From Gammaproteobacteria bacterium (GTDB lineage: Bacteria; Pseudomonadota; Gammaproteobacteria; Steroidobacterales; Steroidobacteraceae), in contig JANYLH010000008.1 in NCBI GenBank assembly GCA_025357915.1, positions 1 to 64,000 of the forward strand: a stretch of DNA of 64,000 bases, in the 5' to 3' direction. This document shows positions 23,433 through 32,235 of the stretch, in pieces. Numbering within the stretch: position 1 is the stretch's first letter; each line of letters starts with the position of its first letter. Position numbers and translations under genes: made by a program. Under the pieces are notes generated by a model that was given only the letters and a program-made list of their open reading frames with translations, searched no databases and was not told where the DNA came from.

Positions 23433-24926
23433 CTAGCCGCGCGCGCGCCGGATCAGGAAATCACCCAGCAGCGCGAGCGGCCGGCCGGTCGCGCTCTTGT
23501 GGTTGCCCGAGAGCCAGGCGGTGCCGGCGATGTCGAGGTGCGCCCACTTCAGGCCCTTGGTGAAGCGGCCCAGGAACGCCGCCGCTGTGATCGCCCCGCC
23601 ATCGCGGCCGGCGACATTGGCCACATCGGCGAAATTGGTCTTGAGCTGTTCGCCATATTCCGCGGTGAGCGGCAACTGCCAGGCGCGGTCGTCGGCGCGA
23701 ACGCCCGAGGCGACGAGCTCCTGCGCCAGCTCGTCATCATTGCCCATGATGCCGGTGTGATGCGCGCCGAGCGCCACCACGCAGGCGCCGGTGAGCGTGG
23801 CCATGTCGATGACGGCCGCCGGCTTGTAGCGGCGTGCGTAGTGCAGCGCGTCGCAGAGGATGAGGCGGCCCTCGGCGTCGGTATTGAGGATTTCCACCGT
23901 CTGGCCGTCGGCACTGGTGACGATGTCACCCGGTTTGATCGCGCGGCCGCCCGGCATGTTTTCGCAGGTTGGCACCAGCCCGACCAGGTTGATGCGCAGC
24001 TTCAGGCGCGCGACCAGGTCGAACGCCGCCAGCACCGTGGCCGCGCCGCACATGTCGTACTTCATCTCGTCCATGGCATTGGCGTCTTTGATCGATATGC
24101 CGCCCGAGTCGAAGGTGACGCCCTTGCCCACCAGCACCAGCGGCGCGGCGCCGCGGCGCCCGCCGCGATGCTCGAGGATGATGAAGCGGGGCGGCTCGGC
24201 GCTGCCGCGCGTGACGGCGAGCAGGCAGCCCATCTTCAGGCGCCGGATCTGCGCCTCGTTGAGGGCGCGCGCGCGCACCGAGCGGTGCGTACGCGCCAGT
24301 AGCGCGGCCTGCGCGGCCAGGTAGCGCGGTGTGCAGATGTTGCCCGGAAGGTTCGCCAGGTTGCGCAGCAGCGTGGCGCTGGCGGCGATTGCCGTGCCGT
24401 CGCCCAGGCCGCGGCGGACATCGGCAAGATGCGCGGCCGGGAACGGCCCGAACCTGGCGCGCGCCAGCGCCGGCGCCGGCGGACGCTTGCCGGTCTTGAG
24501 ATCGTTGATGCGGTAGAGCGCCGCGCCGGAAACTTCGGCAGCCGAGCGGGCCAGCGTGTAATCGTCGAAGTCGCGGTCTGCGGGACGTTCGATGGCGAAG
24601 ATGGCGCTGGTCACGCGGGTCCGTCCCAGGGCTGTGACCGCCGTGGTCATGGCCTTGCGCCAGGCGCGGCGCTGGTAGGTCTTGGCGGCGCCCTGGCCCA
24701 CCAGCAGCAACGTTCTGGCGCGCAGGCCCGGCAGGTCGGCCAGCAGGAGCGATTCGCCCGCGCGACCGGCAAAGTCTCCCCGCTGCAGCAGGTTCTTGAG
24801 GCGGCCGCGGACCGCCCGGTCCACGGCCCGGGCCTCGGCACCGAGCTCGCGGGACTCAAAGACCCCGACTACGAGGCAATCAGCGCGCTGCTCGATGGAC
24901 TTGCCACTGTATGCTGAACACTGCAT
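23433..24926 (-). CDS. pepA: Cytosol (leucyl) aminopeptidase
   Basis: A 497-residue M17 aminopeptidase with two metal ions. Metal and catalytic motifs visible are VGKGVTFDSGGISIK, EMKYDMCGAATVLAA and the signature NTDAEGRLIL. In E. coli PepA also binds DNA in transcriptional control and Xer recombination; whether that applies here is unknown. The ATG at 24926 (MQCSAYSGKS) gives the family length, and the longer frame is antisense to lptF. It heads a six-gene run through tgpA and is divergent from lptF. Confidence 0.96.
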   Translation of the reverse strand: MQCSAYSGKSIEQRADCLVVGVFESRELGAEARAVDRAVRGRLKNLLQRGDFAGRAGESLLLADLPGLRARTLLLVGQGAAKTYQRRAWRKAMTTAVTALGRTRVTSAIFAIERPADRDFDDYTLARSAAEVSGAALYRINDLKTGKRPPAPALARARFGPFPAAHLADVRRGLGDGTAIAASATLLRNLANLPGNICTPRYLAAQAALLARTHRSVRARALNEAQIRRLKMGCLLAVTRGSAEPPRFIILEHRGGRRGAAPLVLVGKGVTFDSGGISIKDANAMDEMKYDMCGAATVLAAFDLVARLKLRINLVGLVPTCENMPGGRAIKPGDIVTSADGQTVEILNTDAEGRLILCDALHYARRYKPAAVIDMATLTGACVVALGAHHTGIMGNDDELAQELVASGVRADDRAWQLPLTAEYGEQLKTNFADVANVAGRDGGAITAAAFLGRFTKGLKWAHLDIAGTAWLSGNHKSATGRPLALLGDFLIRRARG

Positions 24927-24948
24927 GGGCGATCCTCTCCGGCCGAGG

Positions 24949-24978
24949 TTGAGCGGTTGCCCGCCACTTCGGTATAAG
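24949..24978 (+). promoter_or_regulatory. Candidate lptF promoter
   Basis: TTGAGC at 24949-24954 and TATAAG at 24973-24978 are 18 bases apart, in the pepA-lptF divergent spacer. This would give a leader of about 50 bases before the TTG start of lptF. Confidence 0.45.
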
Positions 24979-25034
24979 GTAGTGCGTCGAAAGGGCGGCA
25001 GTTTAGCCGAAGCGGCGCGATTCGTGAGGGTGCC

Positions 25035-26087
25035 TTGCAAATTCTGCAGCGGTATTTTTTCCGCGAGCTGGCGTTCAACTTTCTGGGCGTAACCGGCGCG
25101 CTGGCAGCCATCCTGTTCATCTACGAGCTGGGCGCGGTGCTCGAGCGCGCTGCGCAGAACCAGTACCCGCGTGCCCTGGTGCTGCAGCTGTTTGCGCTGG
25201 GTGCGGCCGAGAATTTCTCGTTGCTGCTGCCCCTGGGGCTGATGCTGGGGGTGGTGCTGGCGCTCGGGCGCCTTTACCACGACAGCGAAATGACCGCGGC
25301 CCAGGCCTGCGGGTTCGGCGGGGTACGCTCGTGGCTCCCGGTCGTGGCGCTGGCCCTGCTGGTTGCGCTCCTGAGCGGGTGGCTGAGCCTGCTGTTTGCG
25401 CCGCAGGCGGCCACGCGCCGCGCGGCACTCACCGCCGAGGCGGTGCGCTCCGGCCTGGCCGAGCCGTTTGCCGCAGGGCGTTTTCGCAGCTTCGACGGCG
25501 GCCGCACGGTGGTGTACGGGGCGACCACTAACTCCGCGGGGGAGTTGCAGCAGGTCTTCATCAAGCAGGCGGCGGGCGAGGCGGTGATCACCACCGTTGC
25601 GCGGCGCGCGTACCGCCAGATCAGTGCCGACGGCCTCAGCCAGAGCATCGTGCTGCTCGACGGCGAGCGGCGCGAGGGCGTACCCGGCGCCAACCGCTAC
25701 CGGATCCTCAAGTTCGCCCAATTGCGCGTGCCGCTCGCGACCCCCATGGCCGCCTCGCGGCCGGAGCGGGTCGATGAGCGAGCGAGCAGCGTTCTGGCGC
25801 GCAGCGCGCAGCTGCACGAGCGCGCCGAGTTGCAGTGGCGCCTCGGGTTTCCGCTGATGGTGCTGGTGGCGGCGCTGTGCGCGGCGCCGCTCGGGCGCCT
25901 GCGGCCGCGGCAGGGTCGATACGCACGGGTCTGGGTGGCCGTGCTGTTCTTCGCCGTCTACGGCAATCTGGCCATTGCGGCGCGTACCTGGTTCGAGCAT
26001 GGCACGACGCCGGCGGCGATCGGTATCTGGTGGGTGCACGCGCCCTTCATTGCCCTGGGGATCGCCCTGGCAAGGCGGCGCGCATGA
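25035..26087 (+). CDS. lptF: LPS export ABC transporter permease LptF
   Basis: A 350-residue inner-membrane permease that with LptG and LptB2 extracts lipopolysaccharide for transport to the outer membrane. The TTG start at 25035 is preceded by GAGG and gives MQILQRYFFRELAFNFLGV, the family N-terminus. Six membrane helices flank a periplasmic jellyroll region (about residues 125-260), and coupling-helix residues are in LGRLYHDSEMTAAQACGFGG. The stop overlaps the lptG start by four bases. Confidence 0.94.
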   Translation: MQILQRYFFRELAFNFLGVTGALAAILFIYELGAVLERAAQNQYPRALVLQLFALGAAENFSLLLPLGLMLGVVLALGRLYHDSEMTAAQACGFGGVRSWLPVVALALLVALLSGWLSLLFAPQAATRRAALTAEAVRSGLAEPFAAGRFRSFDGGRTVVYGATTNSAGELQQVFIKQAAGEAVITTVARRAYRQISADGLSQSIVLLDGERREGVPGANRYRILKFAQLRVPLATPMAASRPERVDERASSVLARSAQLHERAELQWRLGFPLMVLVAALCAAPLGRLRPRQGRYARVWVAVLFFAVYGNLAIAARTWFEHGTTPAAIGIWWVHAPFIALGIALARRRA

Positions 26088-27151
26088 CCTACCTCGATCG
26101 TTACCTCGCGCGGACGGTGCTGGGCGCCATCGCGCTGGTGATGGCGGTGCTGCTGGTGCTCGGAGCCTTGTTCAACTTCATCGACGAACAGGGCAGCGTC
26201 GGCGTCGGTAGTTACGGCATGGCCGAAGCCCTGGTCTATAGCCTGTTGAACCTGCCGCGCTTTGCCCTCAACGCCTTCCCGGCCGGGGTCCTGATCGGCT
26301 CCATGCTGGGCGTCGGCGCGCTCGCGCGGAGCCATGAACTGACCGCCATGCGTGCGGCGGGCATGTCGCGCGCACGCCTGGCCGCCACCATGGTCGGCTG
26401 CGGCGTGCTGCTGCTGGTGGCGGGCCTGGCGGTGAGCGAATACCTGGCACCGCGCCTCGAACAGCTGGCGGACGAACGCAAGGCCATGGCCCGTGACCAG
26501 AATTTCAGTCTCGCCGGCGCCGGCGGCGCCTGGGTGCGCGACGGCAATCTCATTATCAATATCGCCGAGCGCTCGGGCGCCAGCCAGTTCGGTGGCATGC
26601 TGGTGTTCGAACTGGAGGGCGGGAATCGCCTGGCGGCGATCGCCCACGCGGAGAGCGCTACCAATGGCACCGCTGGCACCTGGGACCTCGGCAACTATGC
26701 CGAGTCGCGCTTCACGGGTGACACGGTTGCCGCGCGCGGCGAGGTCCAGCACCACCTGGCTTCGGCGGTCAGCCGCGATTTCCTGCAGATGGCCGTGGTG
26801 CAGCCGACCGAGATGGCGCTCAGCGCGCTCTACCGGGCGAGCCGGTATCTGCGTGCCAACGGGCAGGATGCGCGGCCCTATGCGCTCGCCTTCTGGTCGA
26901 GTCTGGCGCGCAGCGTCGCTATCCCGTTTGGGGTATTGTTCGCGCTGCCCTTTGGTTTTGGCGCGATGCGCTCCGCGGGTAGCGGCGCCCGCAGTACCCT
27001 GGGGCTGGCCATAGGCCTGGTGTATTTCTTCGTGCAACGGACGGTCGAAAGCGGCACGGCGGTGTTCAGCCTCGACCCACTGGTGCTGGCCTGGGTGCCC
27101 ACGCTCCTGCTTGGGGCGGCGGCCATCGTGCTGTTGCTGCGCACCCGCTGA
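26084..27151 (+). CDS. lptG: LPS export ABC transporter permease LptG
   Basis: A 355-residue partner permease to LptF. It begins MTYLDRYLARTVLGAIALVM, carries the coupling helix GALARSHELTAMRAAGMSRARL, a periplasmic beta-jellyroll region, and C-terminal helices (SVAIPFGVLFALPFGFG). Length and layout match E. coli LptG. The ATG at 26084 sits inside the lptF stop (ATGA), which supports this start over the longer frame. Confidence 0.95.
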   Translation: MTYLDRYLARTVLGAIALVMAVLLVLGALFNFIDEQGSVGVGSYGMAEALVYSLLNLPRFALNAFPAGVLIGSMLGVGALARSHELTAMRAAGMSRARLAATMVGCGVLLLVAGLAVSEYLAPRLEQLADERKAMARDQNFSLAGAGGAWVRDGNLIINIAERSGASQFGGMLVFELEGGNRLAAIAHAESATNGTAGTWDLGNYAESRFTGDTVAARGEVQHHLASAVSRDFLQMAVVQPTEMALSALYRASRYLRANGQDARPYALAFWSSLARSVAIPFGVLFALPFGFGAMRSAGSGARSTLGLAIGLVYFFVQRTVESGTAVFSLDPLVLAWVPTLLLGAAAIVLLLRTR

Positions 27152-27162
27152 GCGCAGGGCTC

Positions 27163-27180
27163 CTCCGGCCCTTGCCGGAG
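27163..27180 (+). terminator. Short perfect hairpin after lptG
   Basis: CTCCGGC (27163-27169) and GCCGGAG (27174-27180) form a 7-base-pair GC-rich stem with a 4-base loop, 11 bases after the lptG stop. There is no T-run, so termination is uncertain; it overlaps the -35 of the next promoter. Confidence 0.35.
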
Positions 27181-27199
27181 CTGATTCATGGACTATATT
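27172..27199 (+). promoter_or_regulatory. Candidate promoter of the CFA-like/DUF1365 cluster
   Basis: TTGCCG at 27172-27177 and TATATT at 27194-27199 are spaced by 16 bases, upstream of the ATG at 27241. It separates the fatty-acid cluster from lptFG. Confidence 0.45.
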
Positions 27200-27240
27200 T
27201 CCGGCTGCCTGCATCCAGGGGGCCGAATGGGACGTATGGG

Positions 27241-28302
27241 ATGTATATGATCGACATGCAGCGAGCGCTGGATTGGGTAGAACAAGGCCGGGTGCCTGAT
27301 TTCGTCGTCCGGCGCGGGATCCGCGCGTTGGTGCGCGCCCGCCTGCGGGAATTGCAGCCCAACGACCCGGCCGCGGCTGGCGACCTGACCGAGCGCTTCG
27401 TGGCGCTGATGGACGCGGCGCCGGTGGCGCCGGTGTCGGCGCTGGCGAACGAGCAGCACTACGAAGTGCCCGAGGAATTCTTTGGCGCCGTGCTTGGGCC
27501 GCACCGCAAGTACAGTTGCTGCCTGTTCGCAAAGTCCGATACCACGCTGCCGGTCGCCGAAGCCGAAGCGCTCAACCTGAGCTGCGAGCGTGCCGGCCTG
27601 GTCGACGGCCAGGAGGTGCTCGAACTGGGTTGCGGCTGGGGCTCGCTGTCGATGTGGATGGCCTCCCATTACCCGCGCAGCCGCATCACGGCCGTCTCCA
27701 ATTCGCACTCGCAGCGCGCTTACATCGAGCGCCGCGCCGCCGCGCGCGGACTTGCCAACCTGCAGGTGATCACCTGTGACATGAATGAGTTCGAACCCGG
27801 GCGGCGGTTCGACCGCATCGTGTCCGTCGAGATGTTCGAGCACATGCGCAACTGGCGCACGTTGTTTGGCCGCGTCGCCGGCTGGCTCAGGGACGACGGC
27901 CGTTTCTTCATGCATGTGTTCTGCCATCGCGCGGTGCCGTATGCCTACGAAGACCAGGGACCCGGCGACTGGATGAGCCGCCATTTCTTTTCCGGCGGCA
28001 TGATGCCCAGCGACGAGCTGCCGCTGCGCTTCCAGGACGATCTGCGGCTGGAAGCGCGCTGGCGCTGGGATGGCCGCCACTACCAGCGCACGGCCAATGC
28101 CTGGCTGGCCAACATGGACGCGCGGCGCGCGACCATCTGGCCGATACTCGAGAAGGCTTATGGGAACAGCGAGGCGCAGCGCTGGTGGTCGCGCTGGCGC
28201 ATGTTCTTCATGGCTTGCGCGGAGCTGTGGGGCTACGACGCCGGCCGCCAGTGGTGGGTAAGTCATTACCTGTTCAGCCGCAGGACGCAGCCCAGGACAT
28301 GA
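27241..28302 (+). CDS. Cyclopropane-fatty-acyl-phospholipid synthase-like SAM methyltransferase
   Basis: A 353-residue methyltransferase of the CFA synthase family, which modifies unsaturated acyl chains of phospholipids using S-adenosylmethionine. Visible are the segment ANEQHYEVPEEFFGAVLGP, the SAM motif EVLELGCGWGSLSMW, VSVEMFEHMRNW, and a C-terminal WWVSHYLF tail. The ATG at 27241 (MYMIDMQRALDW) is preferred; the TTG at 27172 lies in the likely promoter, and ATGs at 27247 and 27256 are also possible. It is the first gene of a five-gene overlapping cluster. Within that context a UfaM-like methyl transfer to the double bond is possible, but cyclopropane formation cannot be excluded. Confidence 0.85.
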   Translation: MYMIDMQRALDWVEQGRVPDFVVRRGIRALVRARLRELQPNDPAAAGDLTERFVALMDAAPVAPVSALANEQHYEVPEEFFGAVLGPHRKYSCCLFAKSDTTLPVAEAEALNLSCERAGLVDGQEVLELGCGWGSLSMWMASHYPRSRITAVSNSHSQRAYIERRAAARGLANLQVITCDMNEFEPGRRFDRIVSVEMFEHMRNWRTLFGRVAGWLRDDGRFFMHVFCHRAVPYAYEDQGPGDWMSRHFFSGGMMPSDELPLRFQDDLRLEARWRWDGRHYQRTANAWLANMDARRATIWPILEKAYGNSEAQRWWSRWRMFFMACAELWGYDAGRQWWVSHYLFSRRTQPRT

Positions 28303-28832
28303 AAACCTCCAGCGAAATCCCGACCGCACGGCTGCTGGTCAATATCGGCGTCTTCCAGGCTGGCTGGTTCGCCTGCGTTTTCGGTGCCGCCCGCGGCCAG
28401 GCCTGGCTCGGGCTGCTGGTGGCCGTCGTGGTGGCCGCGGGCTGGATCATCGCGGCGCCGCGGCCGCGCGCGCTGGCATGGCTGATCGCGCTGACCGGTG
28501 TCCTGGGACTGTGCTGGGACAGCTGGGTGACGGTGCTGGGCCTGGTCAGCTATGCCCCGGGCCCGCTCACACCGCCGCTGGCGCCGCCGTGGATTTTGGG
28601 GCTGTGGATTCTATTTGCGACCACGCTCAATGTTTCGCTGCGCTGGCTGCAGCCGCGCCTGCTGACGGCGGCAATCCTGGGCGCGATTGCCGCGCCGCTG
28701 TCTTATTATGCCGGGGCGCGCCTCGGCGCGGTGACACTGCTCCACCTGCAACCGGCACTGTGGGCGCAGGCAGCGGGCTGGGCTCTGCTGCTGCCGCTGC
28801 TCCTGGTGCTGGCGAGGCGACTTCATGTCTGA
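28299..28832 (+). CDS. DUF2878 membrane protein
   Basis: A 177-residue, very hydrophobic protein with about five membrane helices and no soluble domain. It matches DUF2878 by its opening LLVNIGVFQAGWFACVFGA and by context. No catalytic motif is evident. The start overlaps the methyltransferase stop by four bases (ATGA) and its own 3' end overlaps the DUF1295 gene by eight bases, so it is firmly part of the cluster. Confidence 0.78.
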   Translation: MKTSSEIPTARLLVNIGVFQAGWFACVFGAARGQAWLGLLVAVVVAAGWIIAAPRPRALAWLIALTGVLGLCWDSWVTVLGLVSYAPGPLTPPLAPPWILGLWILFATTLNVSLRWLQPRLLTAAILGAIAAPLSYYAGARLGAVTLLHLQPALWAQAAGWALLLPLLLVLARRLHV

Positions 28833-29604
28833 ACTGCAACTGTGGCTGCTGGGGCTGGTAGCGACCGCGCTGCCGGCCTTGCTGTGCTGGCTGGCGAGCC
28901 TGCCGCTGCGCGATGTCAGCATCGTTGATCGCGCCTGGTCGCTCCTGTTTGTGTCGGCCGCGCTCTGCTACGCCTGGTTCGGCCACGCCACCGCGGCGCG
29001 CATGGTCCTGACGCTGGTGCCGCTCCTGCTGTGGGCACTGCGGCTTGCCCTGCACATCACCGTGCGCAACTGGGGACACGGTGAAGACCGGCGCTACCAG
29101 CAGATCCGCCGCAATCATGAGCCGGGCTTCGCCTTCAAGAGCCTGTACATGGTCTTTGGCCTCCAGGCGTTGCTGGCCTGGATCATCTCGCTCCCGCTGC
29201 TCGCGGCGCTGGTGGACCAGCGGCCGCCAGGCTGGCAGGTAATCCCCGGCCTGGCGCTGTGGCTGGCGGGCTTCCTCATCGAGACCATCGCCGATGAGCA
29301 GCTGCGGCGATTCCGCGCGGACCCGGCCAACCCGGGCGCGGTCATGGAGCGGGGCTTGTGGCGCTACAGCCGCCATCCCAACTACTTCGGCGAGTGCTGC
29401 CTGTGGTGGGGCTTTTACCTGCTGGCGCTGGCCGCGGGCGCCTGGTGGGCCATCGTCTCACCGCTCCTGATGACTGTGCTGCTGTTGCGCGTCTCCGGCG
29501 TGACGCTGCTCGAGCAGGACATCGGCGAACGCCGGCCGGCCTACCGCGACTACGTGGCCCGCACCAGCGCCTTCGTGCTCCGTCCGCCCCGGATGGCGCC
29601 ATGA
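28825..29604 (+). CDS. DUF1295 membrane protein (steroid 5-alpha-reductase-like fold)
   Basis: A 259-residue membrane protein of DUF1295, related to the isoprenylcysteine methyltransferase/steroid reductase superfamily. The conserved C-terminal cofactor region GLWRYSRHPNYFGECCLWWG (about residues 175-195) and the tail ERRPAYRDYVARTSAFVLRPP are present. Relatives bind NADPH or SAM; the substrate here is unknown, but an acyl lipid is suggested by the neighbouring CFA-like enzyme. Confidence 0.85.
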   Translation: MSELQLWLLGLVATALPALLCWLASLPLRDVSIVDRAWSLLFVSAALCYAWFGHATAARMVLTLVPLLLWALRLALHITVRNWGHGEDRRYQQIRRNHEPGFAFKSLYMVFGLQALLAWIISLPLLAALVDQRPPGWQVIPGLALWLAGFLIETIADEQLRRFRADPANPGAVMERGLWRYSRHPNYFGECCLWWGFYLLALAAGAWWAIVSPLLMTVLLLRVSGVTLLEQDIGERRPAYRDYVARTSAFVLRPPRMAP

Positions 29605-30881
29605 GGATCGCGATCATCGGCGCCGGCATCGCCGGCAACGTCATTGCCCGCGGCCTGTACCGGCACCACGAGATTACCGTGTTCGAGGCCGGCGATCATG
29701 TCGGCGGTCATTCACACACTCACCAGGTCGAAGTGGCTGGCCGGCAGCTTGCCGTCGATACCGGCTTCATCGTCTACAACAACGCCACCTATCCGCGCTT
29801 CAGCGCGTTGCTCGCCGAGCTCGGCGTCGAATCGCGGGCCACGGCCATGAGTTTCAGCGTGCGCAACGAGGTGAGCGGCCTCGAGTATGCCAGCGCCTCC
29901 ATCAACACGCTGTTCGCGCAACGGCGCAACCTGCTGCGGCCGCGCTTCCACCGCATGTGTCGCGAGATCCTGCGTTTCAACCGGCATGCTTCGGCACTGC
30001 TGCAAAACCACTCGCACCACGACATGACGCTCGGTGACTACGTGCGCGAACACCGCTACTCGGCCGGGTTCGTCGACGATTATCTGGTGCCGATGGCCTC
30101 GGCCATCTGGTCGGCGGCGCCGGCGGATATCGGTGCGATGCCGGCCCGGTTCCTGATCGGCTTCTTCCGTAACCACGGCATGCTGAGCGTCAACGACCGG
30201 CCGGAGTGGCGCACCGTCTGCGGCGGATCCGCGCAGTACGTCGCCCGGCTGGTGGCGCCGTTCCGCTCGCGCATACACCTGCGTACGCCGGTCCAGGGCG
30301 TGCGCCGTATCGGCGCGGGCGCACAGTTGCGCCTGGCCAGCGGTGAAACCCGGCAATTCGAGCGCGTCTTCTTCGCCTGTCACAGCGACCAGGCGCTCGC
30401 CATGCTGGAGGATGCGAGCGAAGCGGAGCGATCCGTGCTGGGCGCCATTCCCTACCAGGAAAACGAAGTCGTGCTGCACACCGATGCGCGGCTGCTGCCC
30501 GCGCGGCGCCGGGCCTGGGCGGCCTGGAACTATCACGTCACGCGGGCAGCGGCCGAACGGGTCTGCGTGACCTACAACATGAACATCCTGCAGGCGCTCG
30601 ACTCGCCCGCGACGATTTGTGTCACGCTCAATCGCAGTGCCGCCATCGATCCGGCGAAGATCCTGCGGCGGCTCAGCTACCAGCATCCGCTGTTTACCGG
30701 TGCCGCGGTCGCTGCGCAGGCGCGGCTCCCCGAGATCAACGGCGTCAACCGTGCCTATTTCTGCGGCGCCTACTGGCGCTACGGCTTCCATGAGGACGGT
30801 GTGGTCAGCGCCGAAGCCGCGCTCGACTGCTTTGCCCGTGAGGTGCCGCTTGCACAGCGCGCTGTACACGGGTTGGGTTAG
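29601..30881 (+). CDS. FAD-dependent amine-oxidase-like protein (NAD/FAD-binding)
   Basis: A 426-residue flavoprotein with an N-terminal dinucleotide-binding motif [17 protein letters not shown] and the [16 protein letters not shown] segment common to this subfamily. The C-terminal [20 protein letters not shown] completes the FAD fold. Proteins of this type sit next to DUF1365 and CFA-like genes in many proteobacteria and include the desaturase-like UfaD of furan fatty acid synthesis; that specific role is inference. The ATG at 29601 overlaps the DUF1295 stop. Confidence 0.87.
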   Translation: MRIAIIGAGIAGNVIARGLYRHHEITVFEAGDHVGGHSHTHQVEVAGRQLAVDTGFIVYNNATYPRFSALLAELGVESRATAMSFSVRNEVSGLEYASASINTLFAQRRNLLRPRFHRMCREILRFNRHASALLQNHSHHDMTLGDYVREHRYSAGFVDDYLVPMASAIWSAAPADIGAMPARFLIGFFRNHGMLSVNDRPEWRTVCGGSAQYVARLVAPFRSRIHLRTPVQGVRRIGAGAQLRLASGETRQFERVFFACHSDQALAMLEDASEAERSVLGAIPYQENEVVLHTDARLLPARRRAWAAWNYHVTRAAAERVCVTYNMNILQALDSPATICVTLNRSAAIDPAKILRRLSYQHPLFTGAAVAAQARLPEINGVNRAYFCGAYWRYGFHEDGVVSAEAALDCFAREVPLAQRAVHGLG

Positions 30882-31659
30882 TCACCGCCGCCGCACGCCG
30901 CGCGTGCACGCGTTCAGGTTTCCGCTGTTCATGGTGTTGCTCGATCTGGCGGAGCTCGACACGGTATTTTACGGCCGCTGGTTCTGGAGCGTGGAACGGC
31001 GCAACCTGGTTTCCTTCCGCCGGGCCGACCACCTGGGTGATCCGCGCCTGCCGCTGGAGCAAAGCGTCCGCGACCTGGTCGAAAGTGAGACTGGACGCCG
31101 GCCGCAGGGGCCGGTCCGGCTGCTCACGCACCTGCGCTACTTCGGCTACTGCTTTAATCCGGTGAGTTTCTACTACTGCTACGACGCCGCGGGCGAGATC
31201 GTCGAGACCGTCGTCGCCGAAGTGAACAACACGCCCTGGGGCGAGCGCCACTGCTACGTGCTGGATGCGGCGGTACAGCAGGCGGCGCTGCCAGCCGCTT
31301 CGCCGCACGCCACGGCACTGCAGCGCTGGCGCAGCGACAAGCGCATGCACGTCTCGCCGTTCATGCCGATGGACCTGCAGTACGAGTGGGCGCTGTCCAC
31401 GCCAGCCGCGCAGCTGGCGGTGCAGATGCGCTGCAGCCGCAATGGCGAGCAGCTGTTTGACGCTGCCCTGGCGCTGCGGCGCCGGCCGCTCGCCGGCCGC
31501 GCGATGGCGGCGATCCTGTTGCGATACCCGCTGATGACTGTGCAGGTGGTGGCCGCCATTCACTGGCAGGCGCTGCGTTTGTGGCTGAAGGGCGTGCCCT
31601 ATATTCCTCATCCGACCTTGCGCAGCGGCGCCACGAAGACCACCGGTCCGGTCGCATGA
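30850..31659 (+). CDS. DUF1365 domain protein
   Basis: A 269-residue protein of DUF1365. The TTG at 30850, preceded by GAGG, gives [24 protein letters not shown], matching the family N-terminus; it overlaps the flavoprotein gene by 32 bases. Conserved stretches are [33 protein letters not shown] and [17 protein letters not shown]. The family has no settled biochemical role but co-occurs with CFA-like and flavin genes. It closes the five-gene cluster. Confidence 0.88.
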   Translation: MHSALYTGWVSHRRRTPRVHAFRFPLFMVLLDLAELDTVFYGRWFWSVERRNLVSFRRADHLGDPRLPLEQSVRDLVESETGRRPQGPVRLLTHLRYFGYCFNPVSFYYCYDAAGEIVETVVAEVNNTPWGERHCYVLDAAVQQAALPAASPHATALQRWRSDKRMHVSPFMPMDLQYEWALSTPAAQLAVQMRCSRNGEQLFDAALALRRRPLAGRAMAAILLRYPLMTVQVVAAIHWQALRLWLKGVPYIPHPTLRSGATKTTGPVA

Positions 31660-31728
31660 GCAGTCGGTGAACCGCAAGGCAGCCACTCTGCTAGTCTCTT
31701 GCCGGAAGCAGCTAGCGGAGCCAGGTTC

Positions 31729-32235
31729 ATGAGCATTTACGACTGCACAGTCCAGACGCTTGAGGGCGGGAACTCCCGGCTGGACGCCTACGCCGGCCAG
31801 GTTCTCCTGATCGTGAACGTCGCGAGCCGCTGCGGCTTTACGCCGCAGTACACGGGTCTCGAGGCTCTTTACCGGCGCTATCGCGCGCAGGGATTCGCCG
31901 TGCTGGGTTTTCCCTGCGACCAGTTCGGGCACCAGGAACCCGGTGACGAGGCGCAGATCCGCCAGTTCTGCGACCTCAACTACCAGGTGAGCTTTCCGCT
32001 GTTCGCCAAGATCGAGGTCAACGGCGCCGGCGCGCACCCGTTGTATCAGTTCCTCAAGGCGGCGCGGCCCGGGTTGCTGAATACCGAAGCGATCAAGTGG
32101 AATTTCACCAAGTTCCTGGTAGCGCGCGATGGCGCCGTGCTGCGCCGCTATGCGCCGTCCGACAAGCCGGAAGACCTGGGCGCCGATATCGAGGCGGCGC
32201 TGGCCGCAACAGCGCCGGCCGCCTCCTCAGGCTGA
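31729..32235 (+). CDS. Glutathione peroxidase family (thiol peroxidase) protein
   Basis: A 168-residue peroxidase using cysteine rather than selenocysteine: the peroxidatic residue is Cys35 in [16 protein letters not shown]. The other family blocks [12 protein letters not shown] and KWNFTKFLV are intact. It reduces hydroperoxides, probably with thioredoxin or glutathione, in the cytosol or periplasm; there is no signal peptide. It lies 69 bases after DUF1365 and could protect modified lipids, though it may be independent. It converges on ppsA with a nine-base overlap. Confidence 0.92.
   Translation: MSIYDCTVQTLEGGNSRLDAYAGQVLLIVNVASRCGFTPQYTGLEALYRRYRAQGFAVLGFPCDQFGHQEPGDEAQIRQFCDLNYQVSFPLFAKIEVNGAGAHPLYQFLKAARPGLLNTEAIKWNFTKFLVARDGAVLRRYAPSDKPEDLGADIEAALAATAPAASSG

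Noticed and set aside
27172..27240. Upstream TTG start for the CFA-like gene
   Set aside because: The TTG forms the likely -35 and part of a hairpin; the family N-terminus fits the ATG near 27241 better.
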